From NCBI GenBank assembly GCA_016209085.1, contig JACQWV010000016.1:1-36156 (forward strand): a DNA stretch of 36,156 nt, written 5' to 3'. The notes beneath the pieces were generated by a model, which worked only from the letters and a program-made list of their open reading frames with translations, ran no database searches and was not told the origin of the DNA. Positions within the stretch are counted from its first letter, which is position 1; every line of letters begins with the position of its first letter. Origin of the DNA: Elusimicrobiota bacterium (GTDB taxonomy: Bacteria > Elusimicrobiota > Elusimicrobia > Elusimicrobiales > UBA9959). Positions 21,828 to 29,832 of the stretch are shown here, piece by piece. The translations under genes and the position numbers were made by a program.

Positions 21828-23585
21828 ATGTCCCTGGGTAAAAGCATCACTAATTCATACATTTCAGACATATTCGCTGAAATGGCGGTTTTGCTTGAAC
21901 TTGCCCATGAAAATCCTTTCCGCGTAAGAGCATACCAGAAGGCGGCCCTCGCCATTGAAGGCCTTTCAGAAAACATTGCGTCAATGCCTGTTGAAAAAAT
22001 ATTGAAAATACCCGGCATAGGAAAAGGAATAGCGTCGCATCTTGAAGAAATAGCCGGGAAAGGCGCTTTTTCAGAATTTGAAAAATTAAAAAAAAGATTC
22101 CCGAAAGGCCTGCTTGACATCGTCAATGTTCAGGGGATCGGAGCAAAAAGAGCCCGGGCGCTGTACGACAAATTAGGCATTGATTCAATGGAAAAACTGA
22201 TGAAAAAAGCCATGGCCGGCGAAATAAGGAATCTGGACGGCTTCGGCGAAAAAATAGAGCAAAACATCATCCTGGGCGTTAAAGAAGCCTCTGAGCGCAA
22301 AACAGACAGAATCTTATACTGGAATGCAAGACTCATAGCCGAAGAAATTCTCCGGGAAATACGCTCATCGGGTTTCGGAAATCCTGTTTATGCAGGCAGT
22401 TTGAGAAGGGGAAAAGAAACCATAGGGGACATAGACATCCTGTGCAACGGGAGGCCCGACGGAGTTCTGGCTGAAAAATTATCAAAATTATCCTGCGTGG
22501 AACGAACGCTTTCCACAGGCCCCACCAAAGTGTCCGTGATTTTAAAAAAAGGAGTCCAGGTAGACATCAGAATCATACCCGAAGAATCGTTCGGCGCGGC
22601 TTTGTGTTATTTTACGGGCTCAAAGGAGCATAACGTTCTTTTAAGGGAAATAGCGTTGAAAAAAGGTTTTACTCTTAACGAGTACGGACTGTTCAGGATA
22701 TCAGACAAGAAACAGAAAAAACCGATAGCATCAGGGACCGAAGAAGAGATTTACAGGGCTCTCGGCCTTCAGTTTATACCGCCCGAACTCAGAGAGGCCC
22801 GGGGAGAGCTGGAACTGGCGGCGAAAAAAACGATTCCGGAACTTGTAAGCGCCTCAGACGTGAAGGGCGACATACACAACCACACCAACCTGACAGACGG
22901 AAAGAGTTCATTTGAAGAAATGCTTGAAAAAGCCGTTTCAATGGGCTGGGAATGGATTTTCATAGGAGACCATACGCTCTCTTTAGGCGTGGCGCACGGT
23001 CTTGATTACGCCCGCTATGCGGAAACGAAAAAAACTCTTGAAAAGGCGTCCGCAAAATTTCCCCGCATTAAAACCGGAAGGTCCATTGAAATGGACATAC
23101 TGAAAACAGGCGATCTGGACTTTTCCCATGAGGAGCTTGAGAAAACCGATCTCGTAATAGGCGCCGTTCACTCGTCCCTGAGAATGAAGGAAGAAGAGAT
23201 GACGCGGCGCATATTAAAAGCAATGACAAGTCCCTGTCTTGACGTGATGGCTCACTTATCCGGAAGAATGATAGGAAAAAGAGAACCTTCAAACATAAAT
23301 TACGACATGATATTTGAAGAAGCGCTCAGACATGACATCGCGTTTGAAATAAACGGCCAGCCTGACAGGCAGGACCTGACCGACGTTTACGCGAGAAAGG
23401 CAAAGGAAACGGGTCTTAAGATAATCCTTTCAACCGACTCCCATTCCGCCCAGCAGCTTGAATACATGAATATGGCCGTAGTGGTGGCAAGGAGAGCAGG
23501 GCTGACCGGAAAAGACGTTTTAAACTCGCTTTCTTACGAAGAATTCAGAGAATGGATTTCTGAACGCCGTAAAACAGCAGGTTGA
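21828..23585 (+). CDS. polX: DNA polymerase X with PHP exonuclease domain
   Basis: A 585-residue bacterial PolX. It opens with helix-hairpin-helix repeats (LKIPGIGKGIASHLEEIAGK; VQGIGAKRARALYDKLG). The nucleotidyltransferase palm has AGSLRRGKETIGDIDILCNG (about 188-207), with the metal-binding Asp-Ile-Asp, and QVDIRIIP as the third Asp. The C-terminal PHP domain from about residue 348 has DIHNHTNLTDG, GDHT, EMDIL, GAVHSS and STDSH metal ligands, giving 3'-5' exonuclease and AP-site processing. It acts in base-excision and gap-filling repair. There is no strong ribosome binding site. Confidence 0.95.
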   Translation: MSLGKSITNSYISDIFAEMAVLLELAHENPFRVRAYQKAALAIEGLSENIASMPVEKILKIPGIGKGIASHLEEIAGKGAFSEFEKLKKRFPKGLLDIVNVQGIGAKRARALYDKLGIDSMEKLMKKAMAGEIRNLDGFGEKIEQNIILGVKEASERKTDRILYWNARLIAEEILREIRSSGFGNPVYAGSLRRGKETIGDIDILCNGRPDGVLAEKLSKLSCVERTLSTGPTKVSVILKKGVQVDIRIIPEESFGAALCYFTGSKEHNVLLREIALKKGFTLNEYGLFRISDKKQKKPIASGTEEEIYRALGLQFIPPELREARGELELAAKKTIPELVSASDVKGDIHNHTNLTDGKSSFEEMLEKAVSMGWEWIFIGDHTLSLGVAHGLDYARYAETKKTLEKASAKFPRIKTGRSIEMDILKTGDLDFSHEELEKTDLVIGAVHSSLRMKEEEMTRRILKAMTSPCLDVMAHLSGRMIGKREPSNINYDMIFEEALRHDIAFEINGQPDRQDLTDVYARKAKETGLKIILSTDSHSAQQLEYMNMAVVVARRAGLTGKDVLNSLSYEEFREWISERRKTAG

Positions 23586-23587
23586 TA

Positions 23588-23690
23588 GTATAGCAAGAAG
23601 TATCGCAAGGTTAAGATATAGAAAATAGAAATTGAGGGGAAAATCTTAATCTCAACCTTAATCTTAACCTTAATCTGCAGTTATCAGAGG
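23588..23690. repeat. Inverted array of degenerate 7-bp repeats between polX and nnrE
   Basis: AGGTTAAGAT-type units on one side and AATCTCAACCTTAATCTTAA plus CCTTAATCT on the other are roughly complementary. This is the same style of array as at 21012, 21693 and 25545. No gene is present. Confidence 0.75.
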
Positions 23691-23697
23691 AGACTTT

Positions 23698-24429
23698 ATG
23701 TCTAAGATTCCGCAGATAAAAGAATATGAAGGATATCCTGTGGTAACGGCTGAAAAAATGAAATATCTTGACTTAAAAGCCTCAACCGAATACGGAGTTC
23801 CGCAAATTGCGCTCATGGAGAACGCGGGAAAAGGCATATCCCTGGAAATTCTCAGAATTATCAAAGAAGAGCTTTCTCTTGAAACAGGCAATTCCGGTAT
23901 TATAGTCTGCGCCGGCAGGGGAAACAACGGAGGAGACGGCCTCGTGACTGCAAGATATCTCAAGCAGGCGGGAGCGCGCGTTGAAATCTTTATAATACCT
24001 CCCAGAGAAGGCGCTTACGGCGAGCTTGTAAACGAGAACCTGCAGAAAGCGAAAGAGAACGGCATAAGAATTGAAACTGTCTCCCGCGAAAATGTTGAAG
24101 GCCTTCTTGAAATTTTTTCAAAAGCAGACGTCCTGATAGACGCCCTGCTGGGAGCGGGTTCCATCGGAAAGCCTTCAGGCCCGGTAAAAAGAGTGATTCA
24201 GTTAATGAATAAAAGCGCAAAACCCATAGCGGCCGTTGACATACCTTCGGGCTTGAGCCCGGACACCGGCCATCACAGCGGAGTCTTCATAATGGCAAAA
24301 TGGACTTTTACGCTCGGATTCCCCAAATCCGGGCTTATGGCTTCGCACGCATTGAAAAATGTCGGAAAATTAAAGATAATAGATATAGGCTATCCGGCTC
24401 AGCTGGTTGAAGAAGCCAAACAGCAGTGA
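23698..24429 (+). CDS. nnrE: NAD(P)H-hydrate epimerase (YjeF N-terminal domain)
   Basis: A 243-residue stand-alone YjeF_N protein that epimerises damaged (R)-NAD(P)HX so a dehydratase can repair it. The signatures are ALMENAGKGIS, CAGRGNNGGDGLVTARYLKQ (nucleotide loop), DVLIDALLGAGSIGKPSGPV and VDIPSGLSPDTGH. The fused ADP-dependent dehydratase (NnrD) found in many bacteria is absent and not seen elsewhere in the window. AGAGGAG lies 6-7 nt before the ATG. Confidence 0.93.
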   Translation: MSKIPQIKEYEGYPVVTAEKMKYLDLKASTEYGVPQIALMENAGKGISLEILRIIKEELSLETGNSGIIVCAGRGNNGGDGLVTARYLKQAGARVEIFIIPPREGAYGELVNENLQKAKENGIRIETVSRENVEGLLEIFSKADVLIDALLGAGSIGKPSGPVKRVIQLMNKSAKPIAAVDIPSGLSPDTGHHSGVFIMAKWTFTLGFPKSGLMASHALKNVGKLKIIDIGYPAQLVEEAKQQ

Positions 24430-24507
24430 TTAGTGGTTAGTGACGAGTGGCGAGTAAAAACAAGAAGTGAAGCCCCACCGAAGCGAGCAAAGCGAGTCGA
24501 AGGACAG
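24425..24507. repeat. Short 7-bp repeat array before the response regulator
   Basis: AGTGATTAGTGGTTAGTGAC then GAGTGGCGAGT (the same words as at 21693), followed by GAAGCGAGCAAAGCGAGTCG, which resembles the stretch after tRNA-Arg. The open frame running through it is not likely to be translated, as the regulator's ATG at 24508 has its own AAGGA. Confidence 0.75.
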
Positions 24508-24912
24508 ATGAATATTGTAATAGTTGACGACGACAGGAATCTGATAGAAATGGTCAAAGAGCATTTGCAGTTCAAGGGCCATAACGTCATAACCGCTTAT
24601 GACGGGAATGAATTCCTGCAGAAAATAAAAGAAACCAAAGCGGAGCTTGTGATAATAGACATAAACCTGCCCGGATTGAACGGCAAAGAGGCTTTCTGGC
24701 AGCTGAGAAACATCCCCAACTACAGGAATATCCCGTCAATAATATGGAGTGGAATAGCCGTGGAAGAAGGCGAAGCGATGGCAGTGCAGAATCAGAAGGT
24801 TAAATTTCTGAAAAAACCGTTCAGTCTTTTAAAACTTGAAACAGCGATAGAAGAAGTGAGTTCTCCCCCTCTCATTGAAGACTACGACCAGCCGGGAGAA
24901 ATAAAAGAATAA
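24508..24912 (+). CDS. Single-domain response regulator (CheY-like receiver)
   Basis: 134 residues from the ATG at 24508, chosen because the receiver fold begins there (NIVIVDDDRNLIEMVKEHL) and AAGGA precedes it. Acidic pocket Asp7-Asp9, phospho-acceptor Asp51 in LVIIDINLPGLNG, switch Ser81 in IIWSG, and Lys103-Pro104 (LKKPFS) are all present. It has no output domain, so it acts by protein contact. No histidine kinase is nearby, so the partner is unknown. The short acidic C-terminal tail is unconserved. Confidence 0.9.
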   Translation: MNIVIVDDDRNLIEMVKEHLQFKGHNVITAYDGNEFLQKIKETKAELVIIDINLPGLNGKEAFWQLRNIPNYRNIPSIIWSGIAVEEGEAMAVQNQKVKFLKKPFSLLKLETAIEEVSSPPLIEDYDQPGEIKE

Positions 24913-24952
24913 CCCTGAAGGAATTTATTTTTTATCCGCAAATATGTTTTCT

Positions 24953-27900
24953 TCAACTTTGCCTGGGACTTTTTGGAATAAATTTTACGACCTCTGCGAG
25001 CGTTTTGAGCGGATTTTGCGCGTTAAACAACCGCATACCGTCGCCGAATTTAGAAGGCAGAAAAAATCCCCTTTCTGCGTCACGGAGCGCACGAAAACTT
25101 CAGGCAGTTTTTTCTTGAGTTTTATTATTTCAGCCAGATTCATTAACGGAGCCGGCGCAGGACCGCATAAATCCTCAAGTTCAGCCATCACAATGTCTAT
25201 TTTTTCAAAATCAGAGTTTAACAGCCTTTTATAATAATTGAGACGCTCCATTTCATCAGGCATGTAATCCGGCGGTATAAATGCAGGGATGTCAAGGTCT
25301 ATTTTTGTTTCCGGCTTTTCAATTTCCGTCTTGCCCTTTATCCTGTCTATCTCGTGATTCAGCAGTTTTATGTACATTTCAAGCCCTATCGCGCTGATGA
25401 ATCCGTGCTGTTTTACGCCCAATAATTCGCCTGCTCCCCTTATTTCAAGGTCCCTCATGGCAAGGCGGAAGCCCGAACCCAATTCCGTAAACTCCTCAAG
25501 CGCGGCAAGACGTTTGACCGCCTCTTCGCTCATTGCAGTCTCCGGTTGCCGGTCACAGGTCACAGGTTCCAGGTCGCAGGTTTTGTTTTTTTTCGTCTTG
25601 TAACTTGCGACTTGAGACTTGAGACTTGAGACATGAGACTTAAAAAACAGGTAACAATAAGCCTTCTGCTTCTCCCTGCCTATCCTCCCCCTCAACTGAT
25701 ACAATTGGGCAAGGCCCAATTCATGAGCGTTTTCAACTATCAGGGTATTTACCCGCGGAATGTCAAGCCCGGATTCTATTATTGTGGATGCCAGAAGCAT
25801 GTCGTATTTTCCGTTTAAAAAATCCCACATGTGTTTTTCCAGCAGGTCTGATTTTACCCGGCCGTGAACAACGGCGATTCTCAGGTTAGGCATGAGTTTT
25901 TTCAAAAAGGCCTTCGCGGAATCTATCGTGCGCACCCTGTTGTGGACATAATAAATCTGACCTCCCCGTGAAAGTTCAAAGCCGACCGCGTCTATCACGG
26001 TTTTTTCGTCAAAAGGCCTCACGAATGTTGAAATGGGAAGCCTTCCCAAAGGCGGGGTTTCTATGACCGACATGCTTTTCAAATTTGAAAGGGACTGGTA
26101 AAGGGTCCGCGGAATCGGCGTTGCCGAGAGCGTCAGCACGTGAGCGCCGGATGAAATGTTTTTAAGTTTTTCCTTGTCTTTTACCCCGAACCTGTGCTCC
26201 TCGTCTATTACCAGCAGGCCGAGATCCCTGAATCTCACGTCGTCCTGCAGGAGCCTGTGCGTGCCTATTATTATATCTACGACTCCGGACTTGAGTTTTT
26301 CAAGCGTTTTTTTCTGCGTTCCGGGAGTCTCAAATCTTGAAATGACCGCTATATTCACCGGGAACTCCCTGAATCTTGCGGAAAAAGTCCTGTAATGCTG
26401 GTCGGCCAGAATCGTGGTCGGAGCAAGCGCTGCCGCCTGCCTGCCGTTTACAACGCATCTCATGGCGGCTCTCATGGCCACTTCTGTCTTGCCGAATCCC
26501 ACGTCTCCGACAACAAGCCTGTTCATGGGTTTGTCCGAGGAAATATCGGATAAAACTTCCCTGATAGCCCGCTTCTGGTCGGCTGTTTCCTCAAAAGGAA
26601 ACGAATCCGCGAATTCTTTCTCAAAATGCTCCTCTTCAGGCATGGGTTTTACGGAAACGGCCAGACGCCTGGCTTCTGCCGAGAGAATTTCCCTGGCAAG
26701 AGTTTCAAGCTCTTTCTTTACTCTGTTTTTCACTTCCTGCCATGTTTTCGTATCCATGTGGGAAAGTTTGGGTTCCTTGCCTTCGGAACTTATGTATTTC
26801 TGCACGCGGTTGAATTCATGCAGGGGGACCATCAGTTTGTCGCCTCTTGAATATTCAATGCCTATGCATTCGGCGAAAGCCGCCTCGCCGGACACGCTCG
26901 CATAAGGGACCTGTTTGATTCCCTGATACCTGCCTATGCCGTAATCTTCATGAACCAGGTAGTCCCCGGCTTTTAAATCAGTCCATTTGAAAAATCTGGA
27001 TTTCGGCTTTGACGCCCGGCCGGATTGCCCCCATCGGCGCTGGAAAATTTCGCAAGTCGTTATAACCGCCGTTTTGGAAGGAGGATGTATAAAACCTTCC
27101 AATATGTCTCCGGTCAGAATTGAGCAGTATTTGTCCATGTCATAATCCAGAAAAAGTTCCGTTATCCTTTCAATCTCCCCTCTGTTTATGCAGAATACGC
27201 CGGTTCTGAAACCCTCTGCTGCCAGACGCTTTATTTCGCCTCTCACGGATTCCATCTCTAAATTGAAACTCAGATTTTTGAGACACCCGAAATTCACCCC
27301 GTTAGAAATAAGCCGCCCCGAGGCGGCTGCCGCCGTGCCCTTCGGGCAGGGCGGATTTCTAACGGGGTAAACTGCAACAGGCATTCGGGAAATAATAAAT
27401 ATTTTTGCAAATTTATCGCCAAAAATTTTCTCTGTTTTTTTATAGTCCGCTCCTGCCTCAATTACGACTTCCCCGTTCTCCATACAAAGAATATCCGACA
27501 AAGGCGTATTCCCCGATACCGCGTTCGGAATGACTTTAATTTCCTGCTGAAAATCAAAAGTGTGCTGGGTTTCTATTTCAAAATGCCTTATGCTTTCAAG
27601 AATGTCGCTGAAAAACAATCTGACCGGTTTCTCTAAATCATAACTGAAAAAATCAATTACGGAGCCTCTCACAGCGAATTCGCCTTTGTCTTCCACAAAA
27701 CCCGTCCGGGAATATCCTGCCTTGTGAAATCTGCTTATAAGCTCGTCTCTTGAATAATTCAGCCCTGTTTTCAGCGTAAACGATAATTCCAGGTATTCAG
27801 CTTTGGATATCGCCCCGGATTCAAGAGCTGCCGGGCTGGTCAGAAGAATAATTTTTCTATCCTTAACGGCTTTTGAATAAATTCTGTCTAAAGCAACCGA

Positions 27901-28125
27901 CCGGTCTTCCCTGAAAGAGCGCCATTTAATTATTTCAAAATCAGTTTTTAATCCCGAATAAAAGACATGCAAGGACAAAAGAGCGGCTGATATTTCCGGA
28001 AAATTATCTTCTTCAGTCAGGCACATCAGAGCATCAGCATGCCTGGCAAGGCGGCTAAGAGCGAAATAAGCGAAAGCGCTTAAATTGGGAACGCCGCTTA
28101 CAAAAACCGCAGATTTAGTCTTCAT
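24953..28125 (-). CDS. mfd: Transcription-repair coupling factor Mfd (apparent frameshift near the 3' end)
   Basis: The uninterrupted frame runs 28125 to 24985. Conserved parts: RNA-polymerase-interacting domain (DLKAGDYLVHEDYGIGRYQG, near residue 388), Walker A VVGDVGFGKTE (near 540), DEEH box VIDEEHRFG (near 640), and the TRCF C-terminal domain (FIPPDYMPDEMERLNYYKRL). Mfd displaces stalled RNA polymerase and recruits UvrA. After QKGDFF the frame loses homology; adding one T to the T6 run (25061-25066) continues as LPSKFGDGMRLFNAQNPLKT and LAEVVKFIPKSPRQS to a stop at 24953, clearly the real C-terminus. The start at 28125 avoids 22 unconserved codons. Two repeat elements lie in frame (residues about 253-277 and 829-861). 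Confidence 0.9.
25545..25640 (-). repeat. Degenerate 7-bp repeat array inside mfd
   Basis: On the coding strand it runs CATGTCTCAAGTCTCAAGTC with more 7-bp CAAGTCT/CAAGTCG units, then a T/A-rich turn, then CCTGCGACCTGGAACCTGTG with 7-bp CCTGTGA units. The halves can pair if G-T wobble is allowed. It is translated in frame as SHVSSLKSQVASYKTKKNKT and CDLEPVTCDRQPET, a stretch without counterpart in Mfd between the helicase core and the TRCF domain. Confidence 0.85.
27296..27368 (-). repeat. Palindromic element family B inside mfd
   Basis: Perfect 14-bp outer arms ACCCCGTTAGAAAT (27296-27309) and ATTTCTAACGGGGT (27355-27368), with nested stems GCCGCC/GGCGGC and TGCCC/GGGCA. It is translated in frame as YPVRNPPCPKGTAAAASGRL then ISNGVNFG. 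The flanks AAATTC and AAAC are shared with the copy at 33881-33937. Confidence 0.9.
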
Positions 28126-28188
28126 AATTATAATGATATAATTTTTTATTGGGCTCATCGTGGAAAAGTATGGGTAAAATTTATGAAT

Positions 28189-28247
28189 CAATAAATCCCG
28201 AAGGTTGGGAACAATTTGGTTATGGCGGAAACCTTCGGGGTTTATTG
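28189..28247. repeat. Palindromic element upstream of mfd
   Basis: 18-bp arms CAATAAATCCCGAAGGTT (28189-28206) and its complement (28230-28247) with one mismatch. It lies about 65 bp before the mfd start, in the promoter region. Confidence 0.85.
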
Positions 28248-28307
28248 ATAAGCGTCAGAAGGGACGTTGTTGAAAGATTGATTATTTCGGAACAGGCGGC
28301 ATATTAC

Positions 28308-28355
28308 TACCCCCGAGGTTTTTCCGAAAACCACATTAACCCAACCTCGGGGGTA
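28308..28355. repeat. Palindromic element between mfd and alr
   Basis: Perfect 13-bp arms TACCCCCGAGGTT (28308-28320) and AACCTCGGGGGTA (28343-28355). Similar in style to the CCCGAAGGTT element 60 bp away, but with different arm sequence. Confidence 0.85.
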
Positions 28356-28369
28356 GGGAACGGTCTTAA

Positions 28370-28514
28370 TATATAGCCTTGCATAATTATCGTTGTATCA
28401 CATCGGGATCTGTAGGGGCTTGATTTATCAAGCCCGTTTTCAATGGGTGCGATGAATCGCACCCCTACATAATAACGTTCAGAATATGTCGCTTTATTTA
28501 TGCAAGGCTATATA
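28370..28514. repeat. 145-bp nested palindrome (MITE-like) before alr
   Basis: Outer perfect 17-bp inverted repeat TATATAGCCTTGCATAA (28370-28386 / 28498-28514). Inside lies a second element, TGTAGGGG...CCCCTACA (28411-28469), itself made of GGGCTTGAT/ATCAAGCCC and GGGTGCGAT/ATCGCACCC stems. A relative of the inner element begins at 36042. It ends 29 bp before the alr start. The 28192-28543 gap contains no gene. Confidence 0.9.
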
Positions 28515-28543
28515 GTTGATTAATTTTATCCCCCCTTAAACCC

Positions 28544-29674
28544 ATGGTAAAGTGGATTGAAATAGATTTAAAAATACTCGCCGATAACGTAAAAGCCGTT
28601 AGAAAAGCCCTGTCAAAAAACGCGCTTTTCATGGCCGTAGTGAAGGCAGACGGGTACGGGCACGGCGCAGTTTGGGTGTCTAAAATAGCCATGAAAAACG
28701 GGGCGGACGTTCTCGGCGTTTTGACGGTTGAAGAGGGAATCCGTCTCAGGCAGGAAAACATTAAAGCTCCCATAGCGATACTTTCTCCCTCTCTCCCTGA
28801 AGACGCGGGCAGGATATTTAAAAACCGCCTCATACCGACTGTTGACTCCATGAAATTCCTTAAAACTTTAAATGACAGGGCGCATAAAAACGCCTCTTGT
28901 CCCTATTGTATAGATTTGGACATGGGGCTTGGCCGCTGGGGAGTTTCTCCGGAGCTGTTTTTAAATTTTGCGGAAAAAGCGTCTAAATTCAAAAATTTGA
29001 AAGCCGTTTCAATCTCAACGCACATCGCCTACACTGCTCAGAAAAACATGACGGAGGCGGAGGAAAAACTCATGGCTTTCAGAAATCTCGCCTTAAAGGC
29101 GAAAAACTTTTTCCCCGGCATCAAAATGCACGCGGCCAACAGCTCAATCCTGGTAGATTTCCCCCGCTGGCAGATGGATATGGCGAGAATAGGAAATCTT
29201 ATTTACGGAATTTACCCCTCCAAATTGTACCTTCGGAACAGCCGCACTGCGGCCACAGGTGTCGGAGGCTATGCCGACGACGAAAAAGTCAAAGGACCGC
29301 CCATAAAAGGATTAGGCAGGCCCTGGAAATTCTATTCAAAACTCATATCCATAAAGACCGTGAACAGGGGGCAGTCTTTAGGTTATTCAAGCGAATACGT
29401 GGCGCCTGCAAAAATGAGGATAGGGACGATTCCGGTAGGTTATTCGGACGGACTTACAATGGAACCTGCCGAGAAAACGATAAAACTGACTGCCGGCTCT
29501 TCATACTGGGGCATGATACGCGGGAAGCCCGCTCCGTTTATCGCCAAATCCGGAATAGCCCACACTTTGCTTGATTTAACAGCCGTGCCGGAGGCAAAAA
29601 TAGGCGACCATGTGCTTCTCCCCATAAGACGCACTGCCGCTAACGCAAAAATCCCCAGAATTTACAAATACTAA
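28544..29674 (+). CDS. alr: Alanine racemase
   Basis: A 376-residue PLP enzyme making D-alanine for peptidoglycan. The PLP lysine is Lys34 in MAVVKADGYGHGA; the barrel continues with DLDMGLGRWG and HAANSS; the second catalytic Tyr lies in GQSLGYSSEYVAP (near residue 281), and GTIPVGYSDGL follows. The segment usually written GRxSMDQ is replaced by FIAKSGIAHTLLDLT, a variant form. Between GIYPSK and the RPWKFYSKLISIKT strand there is an insertion (about residues 231-246 plus flanks) encoded by palindromic element family A. The stop codon abuts another palindrome (29674-29747). No Shine-Dalgarno sequence is seen. Confidence 0.93.
   Translation: MVKWIEIDLKILADNVKAVRKALSKNALFMAVVKADGYGHGAVWVSKIAMKNGADVLGVLTVEEGIRLRQENIKAPIAILSPSLPEDAGRIFKNRLIPTVDSMKFLKTLNDRAHKNASCPYCIDLDMGLGRWGVSPELFLNFAEKASKFKNLKAVSISTHIAYTAQKNMTEAEEKLMAFRNLALKAKNFFPGIKMHAANSSILVDFPRWQMDMARIGNLIYGIYPSKLYLRNSRTAATGVGGYADDEKVKGPPIKGLGRPWKFYSKLISIKTVNRGQSLGYSSEYVAPAKMRIGTIPVGYSDGLTMEPAEKTIKLTAGSSYWGMIRGKPAPFIAKSGIAHTLLDLTAVPEAKIGDHVLLPIRRTAANAKIPRIYKY
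29235..29279 (+). repeat. Palindromic element family A, copy 3 (in frame in alr)
   Basis: Starts GGAACAGCCGCACTGCGGCC and ends GGAGGCTATGCCGACG. Stem 1 is GCCGCA/TGCGGC and stem 2 is GTCGG/CCGAC. It is read in the frame NSRTAATGVGGYADD, one base shifted from the frame used in the Ycf46-like gene (SGTAALPPRVPEAMPTAED). Confidence 0.8.
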
Positions 29675-29800
29675 CCCGAAAATTGCAGTTAAAGTCATTT
29701 TTAATTGACAATTATTCGGATAAAAATATCCACGGCAATTTTCGGGTGTCGCAAGACACTACCGCATTCTGCGGAGCCCCGCCAGAGGCGGTGGCAAGTC
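29674..29800. repeat. Palindromes between alr and the PBP1A gene
   Basis: Perfect 13-bp arms ACCCGAAAATTGC (29674-29686) and GCAATTTTCGGGT (29735-29747); the first base is the last base of the alr stop codon. Directly after come GTGTCGCAAGACAC (a hairpin), CCGCATTCTGCGG and CCGCCAGAGGCGG, making a compact series of small stems up to about 29800. Confidence 0.85.
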
Positions 29801-29832
29801 ACATGTCGCAAGCAACAACTGAAATTTTTGGG

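Noticed and set aside
24985-25234. Plus-strand 96-codon frame opposite the mfd end
   Set aside because: It is a shadow of mfd on the other strand; the mfd reading is well supported in both frames around the T6 run.
28149-28376. A 75-codon frame between mfd and alr
   Set aside because: It consists of two palindromic elements and overlaps the mfd start; there is no family resemblance.
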